Below are positions 31,701-41,960 of a stretch of DNA of 64,000 nucleotides, piece by piece. Source of the DNA: Camarhynchus parvulus (Eukaryota > Chordata > Aves > Passeriformes > Thraupidae); NCBI RefSeq assembly GCF_901933205.1, contig NC_044585.1, positions 1,736,001 to 1,800,000 on the forward strand, in the 5' to 3' direction. Each line of letters begins with the position of its first letter. Position 1 is the first letter of the stretch. The translations under genes were made by a program, and so were the position numbers. The notes beneath the pieces are model-generated. The model had not been told where the DNA came from. It did no database searches and saw only the letters and a list, made by a program, of their open reading frames with translations.

Positions 31701-34700
31701 AGTGCTGGCCAATGTCCCACATCTCATCCCCAGGACCCCAGTGCCCCCCAGGATGTCCCCAATGCTGCCCAGTGCCCCACATCTCATCCATGGCACCCCA
31801 ATGATGTCTCAGGGTCCCCACTACTGCTCAGTGCCCCACACTTCATCTGTGAACCCCAGTGATGGCAGGGGGGACCCCAGTGCTGCTCAGTGTCCCACAT
31901 CTCATCCCCAGTGCCCCCCAGGATGTCCCCACACCACCCCCAGCCCCGGAGAGGCTCAGACCCCCCCCAGCCCAGCCCTGCCCCAGCCCAGCCCCATTTT
32001 TGGGGTCACTCTGGGGGGGACCCCAGCCCAGCCCCCCTTACCGGGCTCGGCCAGCCGGGGGATCGCCGGTCCCAGCGGGGCAGGGGGGCCCGGGGGGCCG
32101 GGGGGCCCGGGGGACCCCTTCTCTCCGGGGAGCCCCCGGGCCCCATCGCGGCCGGGCGGTCCTGGGGGGCCGGGGGGACCTGCAGGGAGGAAGAGGAGGG
32201 TGAGGATCGGGGCTGTGCAGCGCTGGAGCCCTTCCGAGCCCCCAAAGTGCTGCTTGGACCCCCTAAATCTGGAAAGGGGGGGCTCGGCTGGGCCAGGCAC
32301 CCGGCTGGGGTCCCCCCACGGTGTCCCCCGTACCTGGTGGCCCCACTGGCCCCTTCGCTCCCCGTCCTCCCGCGTCGCCCTTGGGCCCGGGGGGGCCCCT
32401 CCAGCCGGGTGTCCCTGTGGCACAGCGGCGCCCTGAGCGGGGGGGACCCCGCGACAGCCCCTCGGGGCGCCCCCCACCCACACCCGGCCCCCCAGCCCCT
32501 CCCTGGGCTGGGCTGGCCCCTCACAGCCCCCAGGGAGCCAGGGCGGGCTGGGACCCGCGGTGGGGTCCTGAGGGAGGAGGAGGAGGATGTGGTGACAATG
32601 GGGATGTGGTGACAGTGGGGATGTGGTGACAATGGGGATGTGGTGACAATGGGGACAAAGACCCCCCTGTCAGGGGGGCCGGCTCAGTGTCACCACTGCC
32701 CTGGGACAGCTTTGCTTTGCCCCAAAGTGAGGAGTCCCCAAAATATTGACAGCACCCAGTGTGGTGCTGCGGGTGCTGCCGGGTGGCACTGTCACTGTCA
32801 CCACTGTCACCACTGTCACCCTGCCTTACCGTCATCGCCGGGGCTCCCGCGGGCGGCCGGGGACCCCCAGAGCTGCCCGGCCTCGGCTCCCCTGCCCGGG
32901 CTGCTGCCCCTGGGGGGCTCGGCCACCGCCAGCCGGGCCACCTGCCAAAGACACGGGCTGGGTGGCAGCGCAGGGGACGCAAAGTGACCCCCCAGTGCCC
33001 CTCGGGGGGAGCAGGGGAAGCGGCCAGAGCCCAAACGGGACTTGCCTGCGCCTCGAGGGTGGCGAGCCGCGCCGTCAGCTCCCCGACCCGGCTGCAGTTC
33101 AGGCACCCTGCGGGGAATGGGGGGCACGGGCGGTGGGTGGGGGGCACCCGGCCCTCTGTGCCCCCCCAGCGGGGCTGGGGAGGGAGGGACCCACCTGAGA
33201 AGGCCGCGGGGTGCAGGGGCGGCCGGCGGGGGGCGGCGCTGGGGTCCCGCAGGGTGAGGGAGGGGCGAGGCTCTGCCGAGGAAAGGGGGGTCAGCCCGGG
33301 GGGCACACCTTCCTGTTGTACCTCCCTCCGACACACTGGGGGCTGTGGGGCCCATCCTTGCTCGGGGTGAGCCTCAGACCCCCCATCCCACCCATAACCC
33401 TGAGTTGGGATCCCCCAAACCCACCCGTGGTCCTGAACGAGACCCCAAACCCCCCCACCAGGTGCCCCCACCCCACAACCTCCAAACCCACCCACGGTGC
33501 TTAACCAGACCCCCCAAATCTCCCCATGATCACCCCTCAATCTCAGCCCCAGCCCCCCAATTCCCCCCTCAGCCCTGAAGCCACCCCCCAAACACCCCAC
33601 GGCCCCCAGCCCCATTCCGGGGGTGGCTTTGGAGGGGGGGCACAGTCCTGGGGACACTGCCCACCCCCCACGGGGGTGTCCCAGTCCCCTGTCCCCACCG
33701 AGGGATCCCGGGGACAGCGGCTCGGGGCCACCCAGCACGGCAGCAAAGGGGTGTCTGCAGCAGAGGTGGCCCCCGAGCCCCCCCACGCTGTCACCCCGCC
33801 CCGGCACGGCCACCGCCGTGCTGCAGGGGACAGCCCTAAGTGGGGCCAGATGTGGGGCAGGCGGCCAAGCACGCAGGGAGGAGGAGGAGGAGGAGGAGGA
33901 GGAAGAACCCCCCGCCTCCACCAGCACTGCGCCCACCCAGCTGCCTCCGGCCCCCCCGTGCCACCCGCTGCCCTGCAGAGCCCCCGTGCCACCCTTGGGT
34001 GTCCCCACCCCTGGGTGTCCCCACCCCTGGGTGCCACCCGCTGCCCTCACAGCCCCCATGGAGCCAGGGCCGGGCTGGGACCCACGGTGGGGTCCTGGGG
34101 GAGAGGGAGGAGGAGGAGGAGGAGGAGGAGGAGGAGGAGGAGGATGCAGTGACAATGGGGACAAAGACCCCCCTGTCAGAGCTGGCAGCGCCCGTCCTCC
34201 CACACACGGCACAGCCTCGCACCCATTCATCCACTGCCCACCCACAGCCGGGCCCTCGTGGCTGGGGGGCTGCATGCCCTCGTGGGCACTGCCATGCCGA
34301 GGAAAGTCCATCTGTCCATCTGTCCATCTGTCCATCCACCCACACCTCGTCCATTGGCTGTTTCAGTTCCCCATCCCAGGCACGTCCCAGTGCCCACCCA
34401 TCCCTGTCCCCCTGACTGTCCATCCACCATCCCACCCAGGGATCTCCATCCATCCATCCATCCATCCATCCATCCATCCATCCATCCATCCATCCATCCA
34501 TCCATCCATCCATCCATCCATCCATCCATCCATCCATCCATCCATCCATCCATCCCTCTCCTCACCCCCCAGTGACACTGAAGCTGTGTCCCACAGCCCC
34601 TGGGTGCCCCCTCCCCTCCCTGCCCAGCTCCCCATCCCGTCCATGTCCCACCTTCCTCGCAGTTGGCTCCGGCGTGTCCGGGGCAGCAGCGCCACTCCAG

Positions 34701-37398
34701 CGCCGTCAGTGTCCTGTAGGTCACCCTGTAGAGCGGCCTCACCACGGCGCGGTAGCTGCGGCACACAGGGGCAGCTCACACCCGGCCTGGGGACATCCCG
34801 GCTGTCCCTGCTGCCAGGGGAGCCCGGTGGCCCCGCTCACCTGCCCCCGCTGCAGGCCAGGGGCCAGCGGCAGCCCTGGAACACCCTCTGCAGGAAGGTC
34901 CCGTTCTGGACGTGGCACGACACTGTCCGTGTCACCGTGTAGGAGCACCAGTTGCTGGAAGGGAAACCACCGATGTCACCAGCCCTTCCGTGGGGACACC
35001 ACGATGGTGCTGCCACCCAAACTGTCGCCCATGCCCGGTTTTTGGGGTGCCCATGGGGAGCCCTGCTGTGACACACGTGGGGTGGCACATTCCTGCTGCA
35101 TTCCCAGCAGCGCTGGCGCCGCCCGGCCTGCAGCAGGCCCAGAGCCCCCCCGTGCCCCCAGCCCACCCCATACAAAGGCTCCTTTCTTCTGCCCCACATG
35201 CCAGGCTCTGCCCACCCCCTCCCCGGGCACCCAGCCTCAGTTTCCCCCTGCAGAGGGGGACGCACCGGTGCCGTGACACCGAGCACACAGAAGGACTCGC
35301 CGTACCCTCGGCAGCTCTAAATTCAAAGGCTGCACAATTTGGGTCAAAAAACGAGCTTTTTGGGCCCGCTGCAGTGCTGCAAGGAGGGAGGCGGTGGCAG
35401 CAGGGACAAGCGGGCGCCGCGGGGGGACAATTGTCTGGGAGGTGCCGGAGGCGGGGGGGACAGCGGGGTGGCACAGGGCTTTCCGGCTGGGCAGCGTCCC
35501 AGGCGGGCGCCGTGCCAGGGCTGGGGAGGCACAGAGCCCGCCGGGGCTGTCACCGCGTTCCCGCGGCCACCCTGCCGTGCCAAGGGGTTCCCGGGTGGCA
35601 TTGTCCCCCTTGCGGGGACAGACAGCTGCTGGGCGGTGCCAGCTCTCCAGCTGTGGAAATGCCTGTTGGGATGGGATGGGATGGGATGGGATGGGATGGG
35701 ATGGGATGGGATGGGATGGGATGGGGACGGGTCCCGGCTCGTTTCCCAGGGGAATGCCCTCCCAGAAGCGGGGCAGGAGCTGGCAGGCTTTGGCATGTGA
35801 GCTCCCGCCTGGCCCGGCGTGACCCCGGCCCACCCGGCACTGCGCTGGCACCCAGGGGCTCCGGGCTCTGCTGCCAGGGCTTGTGCCCACCCGGGACAAA
35901 GCCCACACCAGGTTTGGCTCCCAATCCCACTCCCGTTCCCCAAATCAGCCCTTGGCTTTGTGCCCCCGGCTGGGGCACGTGGGATCCCAGCAATGCCTCA
36001 GGGAGGGATGGGGTGGGATGGGATAGGGACTCCTGGGTGCTGGCCTGGGGGTCCCGGGGGGACACGGCAGGGCTGTGCCAAGGCGCCGGGGGCTTCCTGG
36101 GCTTGGCCGGGAGGGGAAGGGGAAATGAGGCGGCTTCTGCCCGTCGCCTCACCGAGCCGAGCGGAACCGGGAGGTCCCGGCAATCCGGTGCCGGAGACAC
36201 GGCCAGAGCCGAGGGTTTCCTGTAAACAACCCCCCCTTCTGCCGGCACCCCCCCAGCGCTGCGGCGGGACAGGGACCACAGCCCCCCACAGCACCCGCAG
36301 ACCCCCGGACTGGGCCAATTCCAAGGGACGGGCGGGACCCTGGGGCTGGGGACCCTGGGGCTGGGGACATTCACTCTTCACCAACTCCAGCCCTCCCAGC
36401 AGCTCCAGCCCCCCCAGTATGCCCAGGCACCCCCACCATGCCCAGCATTCTCAGCATGCCAAGGCAGCCCCAGGATCCCAATATGCCCAGGCAAACCCAG
36501 GAGCCTCAGCATGTCCCTGTATGCCCAGGCAGCCCCAGGAGTGCCAGTATGCCCAGCAGCCCCAATAATCCATCCCAGTAATCCCAGTAAACCCAGCAGC
36601 CTCAGCCCCAGTATGCCCAGCAGCCCCAGGATCCCAAAATGCCCAGGCAGCCCCAGTAGCCCCAGCAGCTCCCAGCACCCTGCTAAGCCTGGCAGCTCTG
36701 ATATTCCCAGCCAGTCCTGCTGGCCCCAGCAGCCCCCAGCCCCAGCCAGTCCAGCTAGCCCCAGTATCTCCCAGTGCCCCCAGCCTCCCCCTCCCCAGCA
36801 CCCCCAGCACCACAGCCCACAGAGCCCCTCCCTGCAGTGCCCAGCCGCCGGTGCCCCCGGTCCGTGGTGCCCCCACGCCTGGTACAGAGCCCCCCGGTAC
36901 CCACAGAACCCCGTGTGTGATGCCCCCATGGCTGATACCCCCGGTACCCACAGATCCCCGGAGTCTCCCAGGTGCCCACATCCCCACATCCCCGGTGTCC
37001 CCCGTGCCCGGAGCTCCCTGACGCCCCTGGTGCCGAGTACCCGCAGCTGTCGGTGCCTGGTGGCCCCCGGTACCCCCCCGGTGCTCCCCGGTACCGGTAC
37101 ACACCCTGTCCGGTACCCAGCCCGTTACCCGGTACCCACAGCCCCCGGTACCCGGTACCCATAGCCCCGGTGCCCGCAGCAGGCGATGCTGCCCGATGCC
37201 CCGATCCCCATGTCCCCGGTGTACCGGAGCCCCCGTGTACCGGTGCCGGTACCTGCGGGCGGGGGGCGGCAGCAGGGCCGGGCTCCAGGCGGCGGCGGGC
37301 GGCAGCAGCAGCAGGCAGAGGGTCCCGCAGAGCCCCAGGGCTGCGGGCAGGGCTGCGGGCAGCGCCGGGCGGCGGCGGCACCCCCGGGCCCCGGCCAT
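25731..37398 (-). CDS. EMID1: EMID1, EMI-domain and collagen-repeat secreted protein (complete, ~440 aa)
   Basis: Exons in one frame: 37253-37398, 34841-34954, 34652-34755, 33195-33272, 33046-33107, 32830-32941, 32334-32414, 32042-32179, 30888-30974, 30750-30793, 30614-30667, 29491-29535, 29361-29405, 28562-28646 (or 27830-27920), 25731-25858. With 28562-28646 the product is 440 aa (human 441). Residues 1-36 are a signal peptide ([16 protein letters not shown]). The EMI domain (about 50-122) has its cysteines and WRCCPGH, with an NGT glycosylation sequon. A short linker ([20 protein letters not shown]) follows, then Gly-X-Y collagen (about 206-370) interrupted near [17 protein letters not shown], a coiled coil ([18 protein letters not shown]), and a basic tail ([16 protein letters not shown]). 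It is expected to trimerise and be secreted to extracellular matrix. The intron after 33046 has a GC donor. Confidence 0.93.
26260..27690 (+). repeat. 32-bp minisatellite, EMID1 last intron
   Basis: About 1.4 kb of a unit containing ggatctccatggttgcccct followed by ctcaatccagga, about 32 bp in the regular central part and looser at the left edge. It sits between exon 27830-27920 and the last EMID1 exon (25731-25858). The unit has few stop triplets in any frame, so three overlapping open frames of hundreds of codons arise; I treat them as artefacts. Confidence 0.92.
27830..27920 (-). CDS. EMID1: EMID1 alternative coiled-coil exon (14b)
   Basis: Flanked by a strong acceptor (ctctcccccag) and donor (G then gtaacc). 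It is 91 nt long and enters in phase 0 and leaves in phase 1, exactly like exon 28562-28646. It reads [20 protein letters not shown] then [25 protein letters not shown] aligns without gaps to [15 protein letters not shown] of exon 14a. Splicing 14a to 14b puts a stop in frame at the third codon (GC CAG TAG), so the two cannot both be used in the predicted frame. It would give a 442-aa protein. Which exon is used in which tissue is unknown. Confidence 0.75.
28860..29130 (+). repeat. Minisatellite, ~18-20 bp unit, EMID1 intron 13
   Basis: Units of the type gtcactggggtgccatggat alternate with gacactgggcagggctgggg across about 270 bp between exons 28562-28646 and 29361-29405. Confidence 0.8.
29630..29905 (+). 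repeat. 50-bp tandem repeat, EMID1 intron 11
   Basis: Five to six near-identical 50-bp units, each containing cagcagaccccaaatccccc and attagtgcacaccaac, decaying rightward into a C/A-rich run to about 30.3 kb. Confidence 0.93.
31075..31915 (+). repeat. ~59-bp tandem repeat, EMID1 intron 8
   Basis: About fourteen imperfect units carrying cagtgccccacagctcatc then ccccaatgatgt variants fill most of the intron between exons 30888-30974 and 32042-32179. Confidence 0.88.
32942..33045 (-). other. EMID1: EMID1 GC-AG intron
   Basis: The exon ends CTCGAGGCGCAG and the intron begins gcaagt; the next exon follows tttggcag. The donor is GC rather than GT but otherwise matches the U1 consensus (CAG|gcaagt), which is the classic form of GC-AG introns. 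Only this junction keeps frame (168 codons exactly to this point). Length 104 nt. Confidence 0.75.
33280..34640 (-). other. EMID1 intron 3, repeat-rich
   Basis: Holds C/A-rich DNA (33.35-33.6 kb), two GGA/GAG runs (33870-33905, 34105-34145) and a pure ATCC microsatellite of about 29 copies at 34442-34556. A stretch at 33.60-34.2 kb resembles 30.30-30.55 and 32.52-32.69 kb of the same gene (shared cctgtcccca, ctcggggccacccagca and gggacccacggtggggtcct motifs), indicating local duplication within EMID1 introns. Confidence 0.7.
35668..35724 (+). repeat. (GGGAT)n microsatellite
   Basis: Eleven or twelve perfect copies in EMID1 intron 1. Same pentamer family as the arrays at 24.8-25.3 kb (complement) and 50.8-51.3 kb. 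Confidence 0.95.
36375..36830 (+). repeat. Degenerate minisatellite in EMID1 intron 1
   Basis: Units around ccagcagccccagtatgccc and aggcagccccaggatcccaa, 18-27 bp, repeat about 20 times. The region reads openly in several frames because of low complexity only. Confidence 0.85.
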
Positions 37399-37760
37399 GC
37401 CGCTCCGCGGGGCTCGGCGCTGCCCGGCCACCGGCACCGGCACCGGCACCGAGCGGGCGGCGGGGGAGGGGAGGAGGAAGGAGGAGGGATGGAGGAGGAG
37501 GAGGAGGGATGGAGGAGGGAGGAGGAGGGATGGAGGAGGGACCCCCGCCTGCCCCCCCGCCTGCTCGCCCGCCTTCCGCCCCGCCGGCACCGGGGTCCCG
37601 CGGCCGGGGCGGACACGGGGTACGGGGGGCGAACCGGCCCGGGAGGGGCAGGAACGGGGGCCGGGGGAGGTGGGGGCGCGGGGAGGGGGCGCGATGCGGG
37701 GCCGGGCCCGGCTGCGGGACCCCGGTCCCCGTGGGAGCGATTGGGGACACACGTGTGTGC
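37180..37760 (-). promoter_or_regulatory. EMID1: EMID1 CpG island and first exon
   Basis: GC-rich DNA around the EMID1 start codon (37396-37398), with a GGA-rich run at 37463-37545 immediately upstream on the transcript (5' UTR or core promoter). To its left lie dense ggtacc units at 37060-37180, in intron 1. Confidence 0.65.
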
Positions 37761-37789
37761 GGGACCCTGGTGTGCATCCCTGCGCGTGT

Positions 37790-38135
37790 GCGTGGGTTTA
37801 CACACCCGTGTGCGCACAAAATTCGCATTTGTCCGTTGCCTTACACACTTTTGCACGCGCAGAACCCACGCGTGTGCACACCCGGGTGCGTTTGTGCCTG
37901 CGTGTGTGTGAGCACGGCCCGGGTGTGTGCTCACCCACCCTCCTGTCTGTCTGTCTGCCTGCCTCTTTGTCCGTCCGTCCGTCTGTCTGTCTGTCTCCTG
38001 CTGTTCTTCCAGCTGCCTCTGCCATGTGCGTGTGCGTGTGTGTGGTCCCCGTGTCGGGGCGTGCAAGAAGACCGCGTGTGTGTGTGTGTGTGTGTGTGTG
38101 TTGGCGGGTGGTCCCCGCCCCGGGGGAGGCCCTAC

Positions 38136-38166
<31 letters not shown>

Positions 38167-39900
38167 CTGGGGACACCTCCCTGCAGTGGCAGCACCCCGG
38201 GACCCCCCACCCTTGTCCTCTGTGGGCTGTGGGTGGGGGTGTCCCCAGCGTGTCCCCCACCCTGCCCACAGGAGCACCCCACTCCCCCCAGGGACCCCCA
38301 CCCATGGGTCACCCCCACCCTGCGGCCCCCCCGGTGTCCTTGGGGCTGTTTACCCTCGAGCCGGAGGTCACCCACGCTCCTGCTCAGACTAAACACGGCA
38401 GCGGCGGCGCCGGGGCTGGGGGGACCTGGGGGGGGACAGGGGCTTGCACCGGGTGTGTCCCCACACGGGTGGAGGGCCCAGCCCCGGTGCACAGGGCCCT
38501 GTCCCCAAGGCCCTCAGTGACACCCACCGGCCCTGGGTTCACCCCCTGTCTGATGGCTGGAGCCCCCTCAGGGCTCCTCGGGGTGGCTTCAGGTCCCTGT
38601 GCCACGGCCCTGTCCCCACCTCTGTGTTCCCGTCACAGCTTCATGTCCCCTTATCACACCCCAGATCCGTGTCCCTGCTCTGCCTCCTGCCCTGGATTTG
38701 TGTCCCCAGCTCTGTCCCCATGTTGTGTCCCCACCCCAGCTCCAGGTCCTTCTGCCACGTCCCATGTCGGGATCTCTGTCCTGTCTCCGTGTCCCCATGC
38801 CATCTCCATGTCCCCGTGCCATGTCCCTGCCCCGTGCCAGCCCCACAGGAGACCCGAGCACACCTCATTGCGGGCTGGCACGGGGCGAGTCCCCCACGGT
38901 GGGGACAAGAACGGGGACGGGTGGGTGTCCCCATGCCCGACCCGGGACCCCCCGTGCCCGAAGCCACCAGGTGGCACTGCGAGGCCACCGCGGCCACCGC
39001 TGCCCGGCCCCCAACCCAAGCCCTAACCCAACCTTAACCCTGTCCCCAAACCTGTCCCTCCATGGGCACAGCCATAGTGACAACTCCCCCATTCCCAGAT
39101 CTGTCCCCAGATGTGCCCCTCCATGGGCACAGCCATAGTGACAGCTCTCCTGTCCCTAGATCTGTCCCCAAATCTGTCTCTCCATGGGCACAACCAGAGG
39201 GACAGCTCTCCTGTCCCCAGATCTGTCCCCAGATGTCTCTCCATGGGTACAACCCCAATGTCAACTCCCCTGTTCCCAAATCTGTCCTGCCACGGGCACA
39301 GCCATGACAACTCCAGGTGTGTCCCTTCATGGTGTCAGCCAGAGTGACAGCTCCCATCCCCACATCTGTCCCCACATCTGTCCCTTGGCAGGCAGAGCCA
39401 CGAGCCCTTGGGCTGAAGGTGACAGATATTGGGGTGCCTTTGTGCTTCAGGGCCTCCTGCCACCTCCTTTGCCTCAGTTTCCCCGCAAGGCTGTGGGAAA
39501 CACCTGTCCTAAGCGGGGACAAAGTGTCCCCTCAAGCAGGGTGGTACACCTGGGGGACAGCCGCCCATGGGGACATCCAGTGTGTGTCCCCAAGGGGGGT
39601 GCCTGGCCCCAGTGCAGATGCCCAGTCCCCAGTGTGTGTCCCTGGTCCCCCATGCCCTGCCATGGTGGGTGTCCCTGGTCCTGCTGTGTCCCCTCTGTGG
39701 CTGCCCACACCCAGTTCAGGTCCCCAGTGCAGACACCTGGTCCCCTATGCGTCCCAATGATGTCCCCACAGTGCCCAGTGTGTGTCCCAGCTGTGAGTGC
39801 CTGGCCCCGGTGGGGGAGCCCGATCCCAGGGCGGGCTCCCGGTGCAGCGACCCCAACCCCGTGCGTGTCCCCGGGGCAGACACCCGGTCCCCGTGCATGT
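37790..39900. other. EMID1-DTX1 intergenic region, left part
   Basis: No gene seen. It contains gtgtgtgcac-rich DNA (37.75-38.1 kb), a (GT)n run at 38079-38101, a (CTGT)n run at 38139-38170 with a shorter one at 37941-38000, and a tandem array at 39046-39330 of five roughly 60-bp units (ccatgggcacagccatagtg, gatctgtccccag). EMID1 and DTX1 are divergent across this interval. Confidence 0.65.
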
Positions 39901-41500
39901 CCCCGCTGCGTGTCCGGCTTCTCCGATCGTGACCCCGGTGCCGATGCCCGCTCCCCCGTGCATATTCCCGATGCCCAGTTTCCCGTGCATATTCCCGATG
40001 CCCCGTTTCGGTGTACCGATCCGGTGCCGATGCCGCTCCCCCGTGCGCGCCCCCGCTCCCCGGCGAGCGTTCCCGGCGCGCGTTCCCGGCTCGTGTGCCC
40101 GCGGCCGTGCGCGCCGCCGGTGCCGGTGTCGGTGGCTGCTGCCTGGCGCTGCCTGAGCGCTGCCGCCGCCCGGCCCCGCGCCCGCCGCTCCCGCTCCCGC
40201 CGCCGCCGCCGCTCCCGGTGCGGCCGCGGGTCCCGGTGCGGCTGCGGCCGCCGGAGGTAACGGGCGGGGGCCGCGGCCGGGGCGGCGGCGGCCATGGCGG
40301 GGCGGGGGGGCGGCTCGGGGGGCGGCGGGACCGGGCACCGGCGGGCTGGGGGATGCCGTGCATGGCGGGGAACCGGGCACCGGGATAGGGGGACGGGGCA
40401 CCGGGGGGGCTGCCGTGCCTTGGGGGCACCGTGCCCCGGAGGGATGGGGGCTGCCGTGCATGGGGGGGACCGTGCGCCGGGGGGGCACACAACAGGCACC
40501 GAGCGGGAGAGCCTGCCGTGCCCGGGGATGCCGTGCGCCGCGGGGCCGTGCATCCATCCTGGGGCTGCCGGGCATGCCGGGGGACCGGGCACCGGCGGGG
40601 CGCCCTCACCGGGGGGCTGCCGTGTGGCGGGGGGGGGACACCCTGCACCGGGGCCAGGCCTGGTCTCTCAACCCCCCCCTCCAGTAAGAGCAGCCGGGGC
40701 CCGCTTTGGGGGGGCTGTTGGCCCCGGGGATCGTCCCCACCGCGCGGTCCGGGGGGGCTCAGGGCTGGGGTGAGGGTCCCCCCCGTGCGCGGTGCTCGGG
40801 GTCACGGCGGGCGCACACGCGTGTGGGGAGCGCGGTGCGTGTGAGCACAGCCCAGCCGGGGCCGCGCGTGTGCCCGCGGGGGGGTTGTTGTGCTGCCGTG
40901 GCTCCCCCCTGTCGGTCCCGCTGTCTGTCCGTGTCCCCGGCTGTGCGTGTGCCAGCGCGTGTGCCCGTGTCTCTCCGTGTCAGTGTGTCTGTGTGCGCCC
41001 GGCCGTGGCCGTCCCTCTGTCTGCCGCCTGTTTGTGCGGCGAATCCCCCCTCGCGCGGGCCCCCCGCCCGCCGCCGTGGGGCCGGGGGCTGCCCTGGGTG
41101 GGCTCGGGGGGGCCGGGAGCACCCCCAGCCCGATGCCTGCAGTGCAGATCATAAATCAGCGGCGGCTGGAGCGGGATCCAGGGCCCGCGGGCTCCCCGGC
41201 ACCCAAAGCCCCGGCGCGGGGAGCGATGAAGCTCCCCGGGCTCCTGGGACCCCCGGCAGCCCCCCAGGGCCGTGGGCAGGCTGGCCCGTCCCCCCCTGTC
41301 CCCGTTGTCCCCTCTGTCACGCTGGAGGCCGGCAGCCGGCCGGGGTTGGCAAGCAGCCCGCGCTGCCAGGGCTGCGGGCACCGCGGCCTCGCTGCCCTCC
41401 GGCTCGGCGGGGCGGTGGGGACGGTCCCCCAGCTGCCACCCGCCCGGCGGTACCCGGCGTGACCCGCGCCCTGGCCCTGTTTTGCAGGTGACACCCCCGT
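39900..41500 (+). promoter_or_regulatory. DTX1: DTX1 CpG island and likely non-coding first exon
   Basis: Extended CpG-rich DNA. On the plus strand a donor (CCGGAG|gtaacg) occurs at 40256/40257, and a strong acceptor (ctgttttgcag) at 41487 begins the exon that carries the DTX1 start codon at 41961. A non-coding exon ending at 40256 spliced to 41488 is therefore predicted. The exact transcription start is not visible. Confidence 0.55.
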
Positions 41501-41960
41501 CGCTTGCCACCGGTGACGCGCAGGGCGGCGGGGACAGCCGTGGAGCCACCGAGGACGTGGGCTGAGCAGCAGGACGCGAGGAGGAAGAGGAGGAGTGGGC
41601 GTCTCGGGGCTGTGCGTGCCCATCGCCGCTCACAAACACCGCCATCCTCGAGCCGACGCGTTCTGCGAGGTCCCGGTGTGGCTTTTTGGAGCCCGAGCCC
41701 TGCCAGCAGCTCCGCGGGGAGGAGGAAGAGCCGGCGAGGCCGTGCCGGGTGATGGATGGGCCCAGCCCCGCGCGGCGGCCCCGGGGCAGCGGCACCGGGC
41801 GGCTCGGGGCCCTCGGGGACGCGGCTGGCAGCACCCGGCCCTGCAGAGCCGCGCAGCGCCGGCCCCGCTGAGCCCCGCAGGAGCATCCGGAGGGGCCCCG
41901 GGTGACCCCCGCGTCCCCGCGCGGGGACACAGCGCGGCGCCGAGCCGCTGTGCCCCGGGC

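Noticed and set aside
32521..34335. A 604-codon open frame on the minus strand
   Set aside because: It crosses EMID1 exons and introns (including intron repeats) in one frame and ignores the well-supported splice sites.
36972..39026. A 684-codon open frame on the plus strand
   Set aside because: It runs antisense through the EMID1 first exon and CpG island, then through C-rich repeats. Composition is low-complexity and there is no family resemblance.
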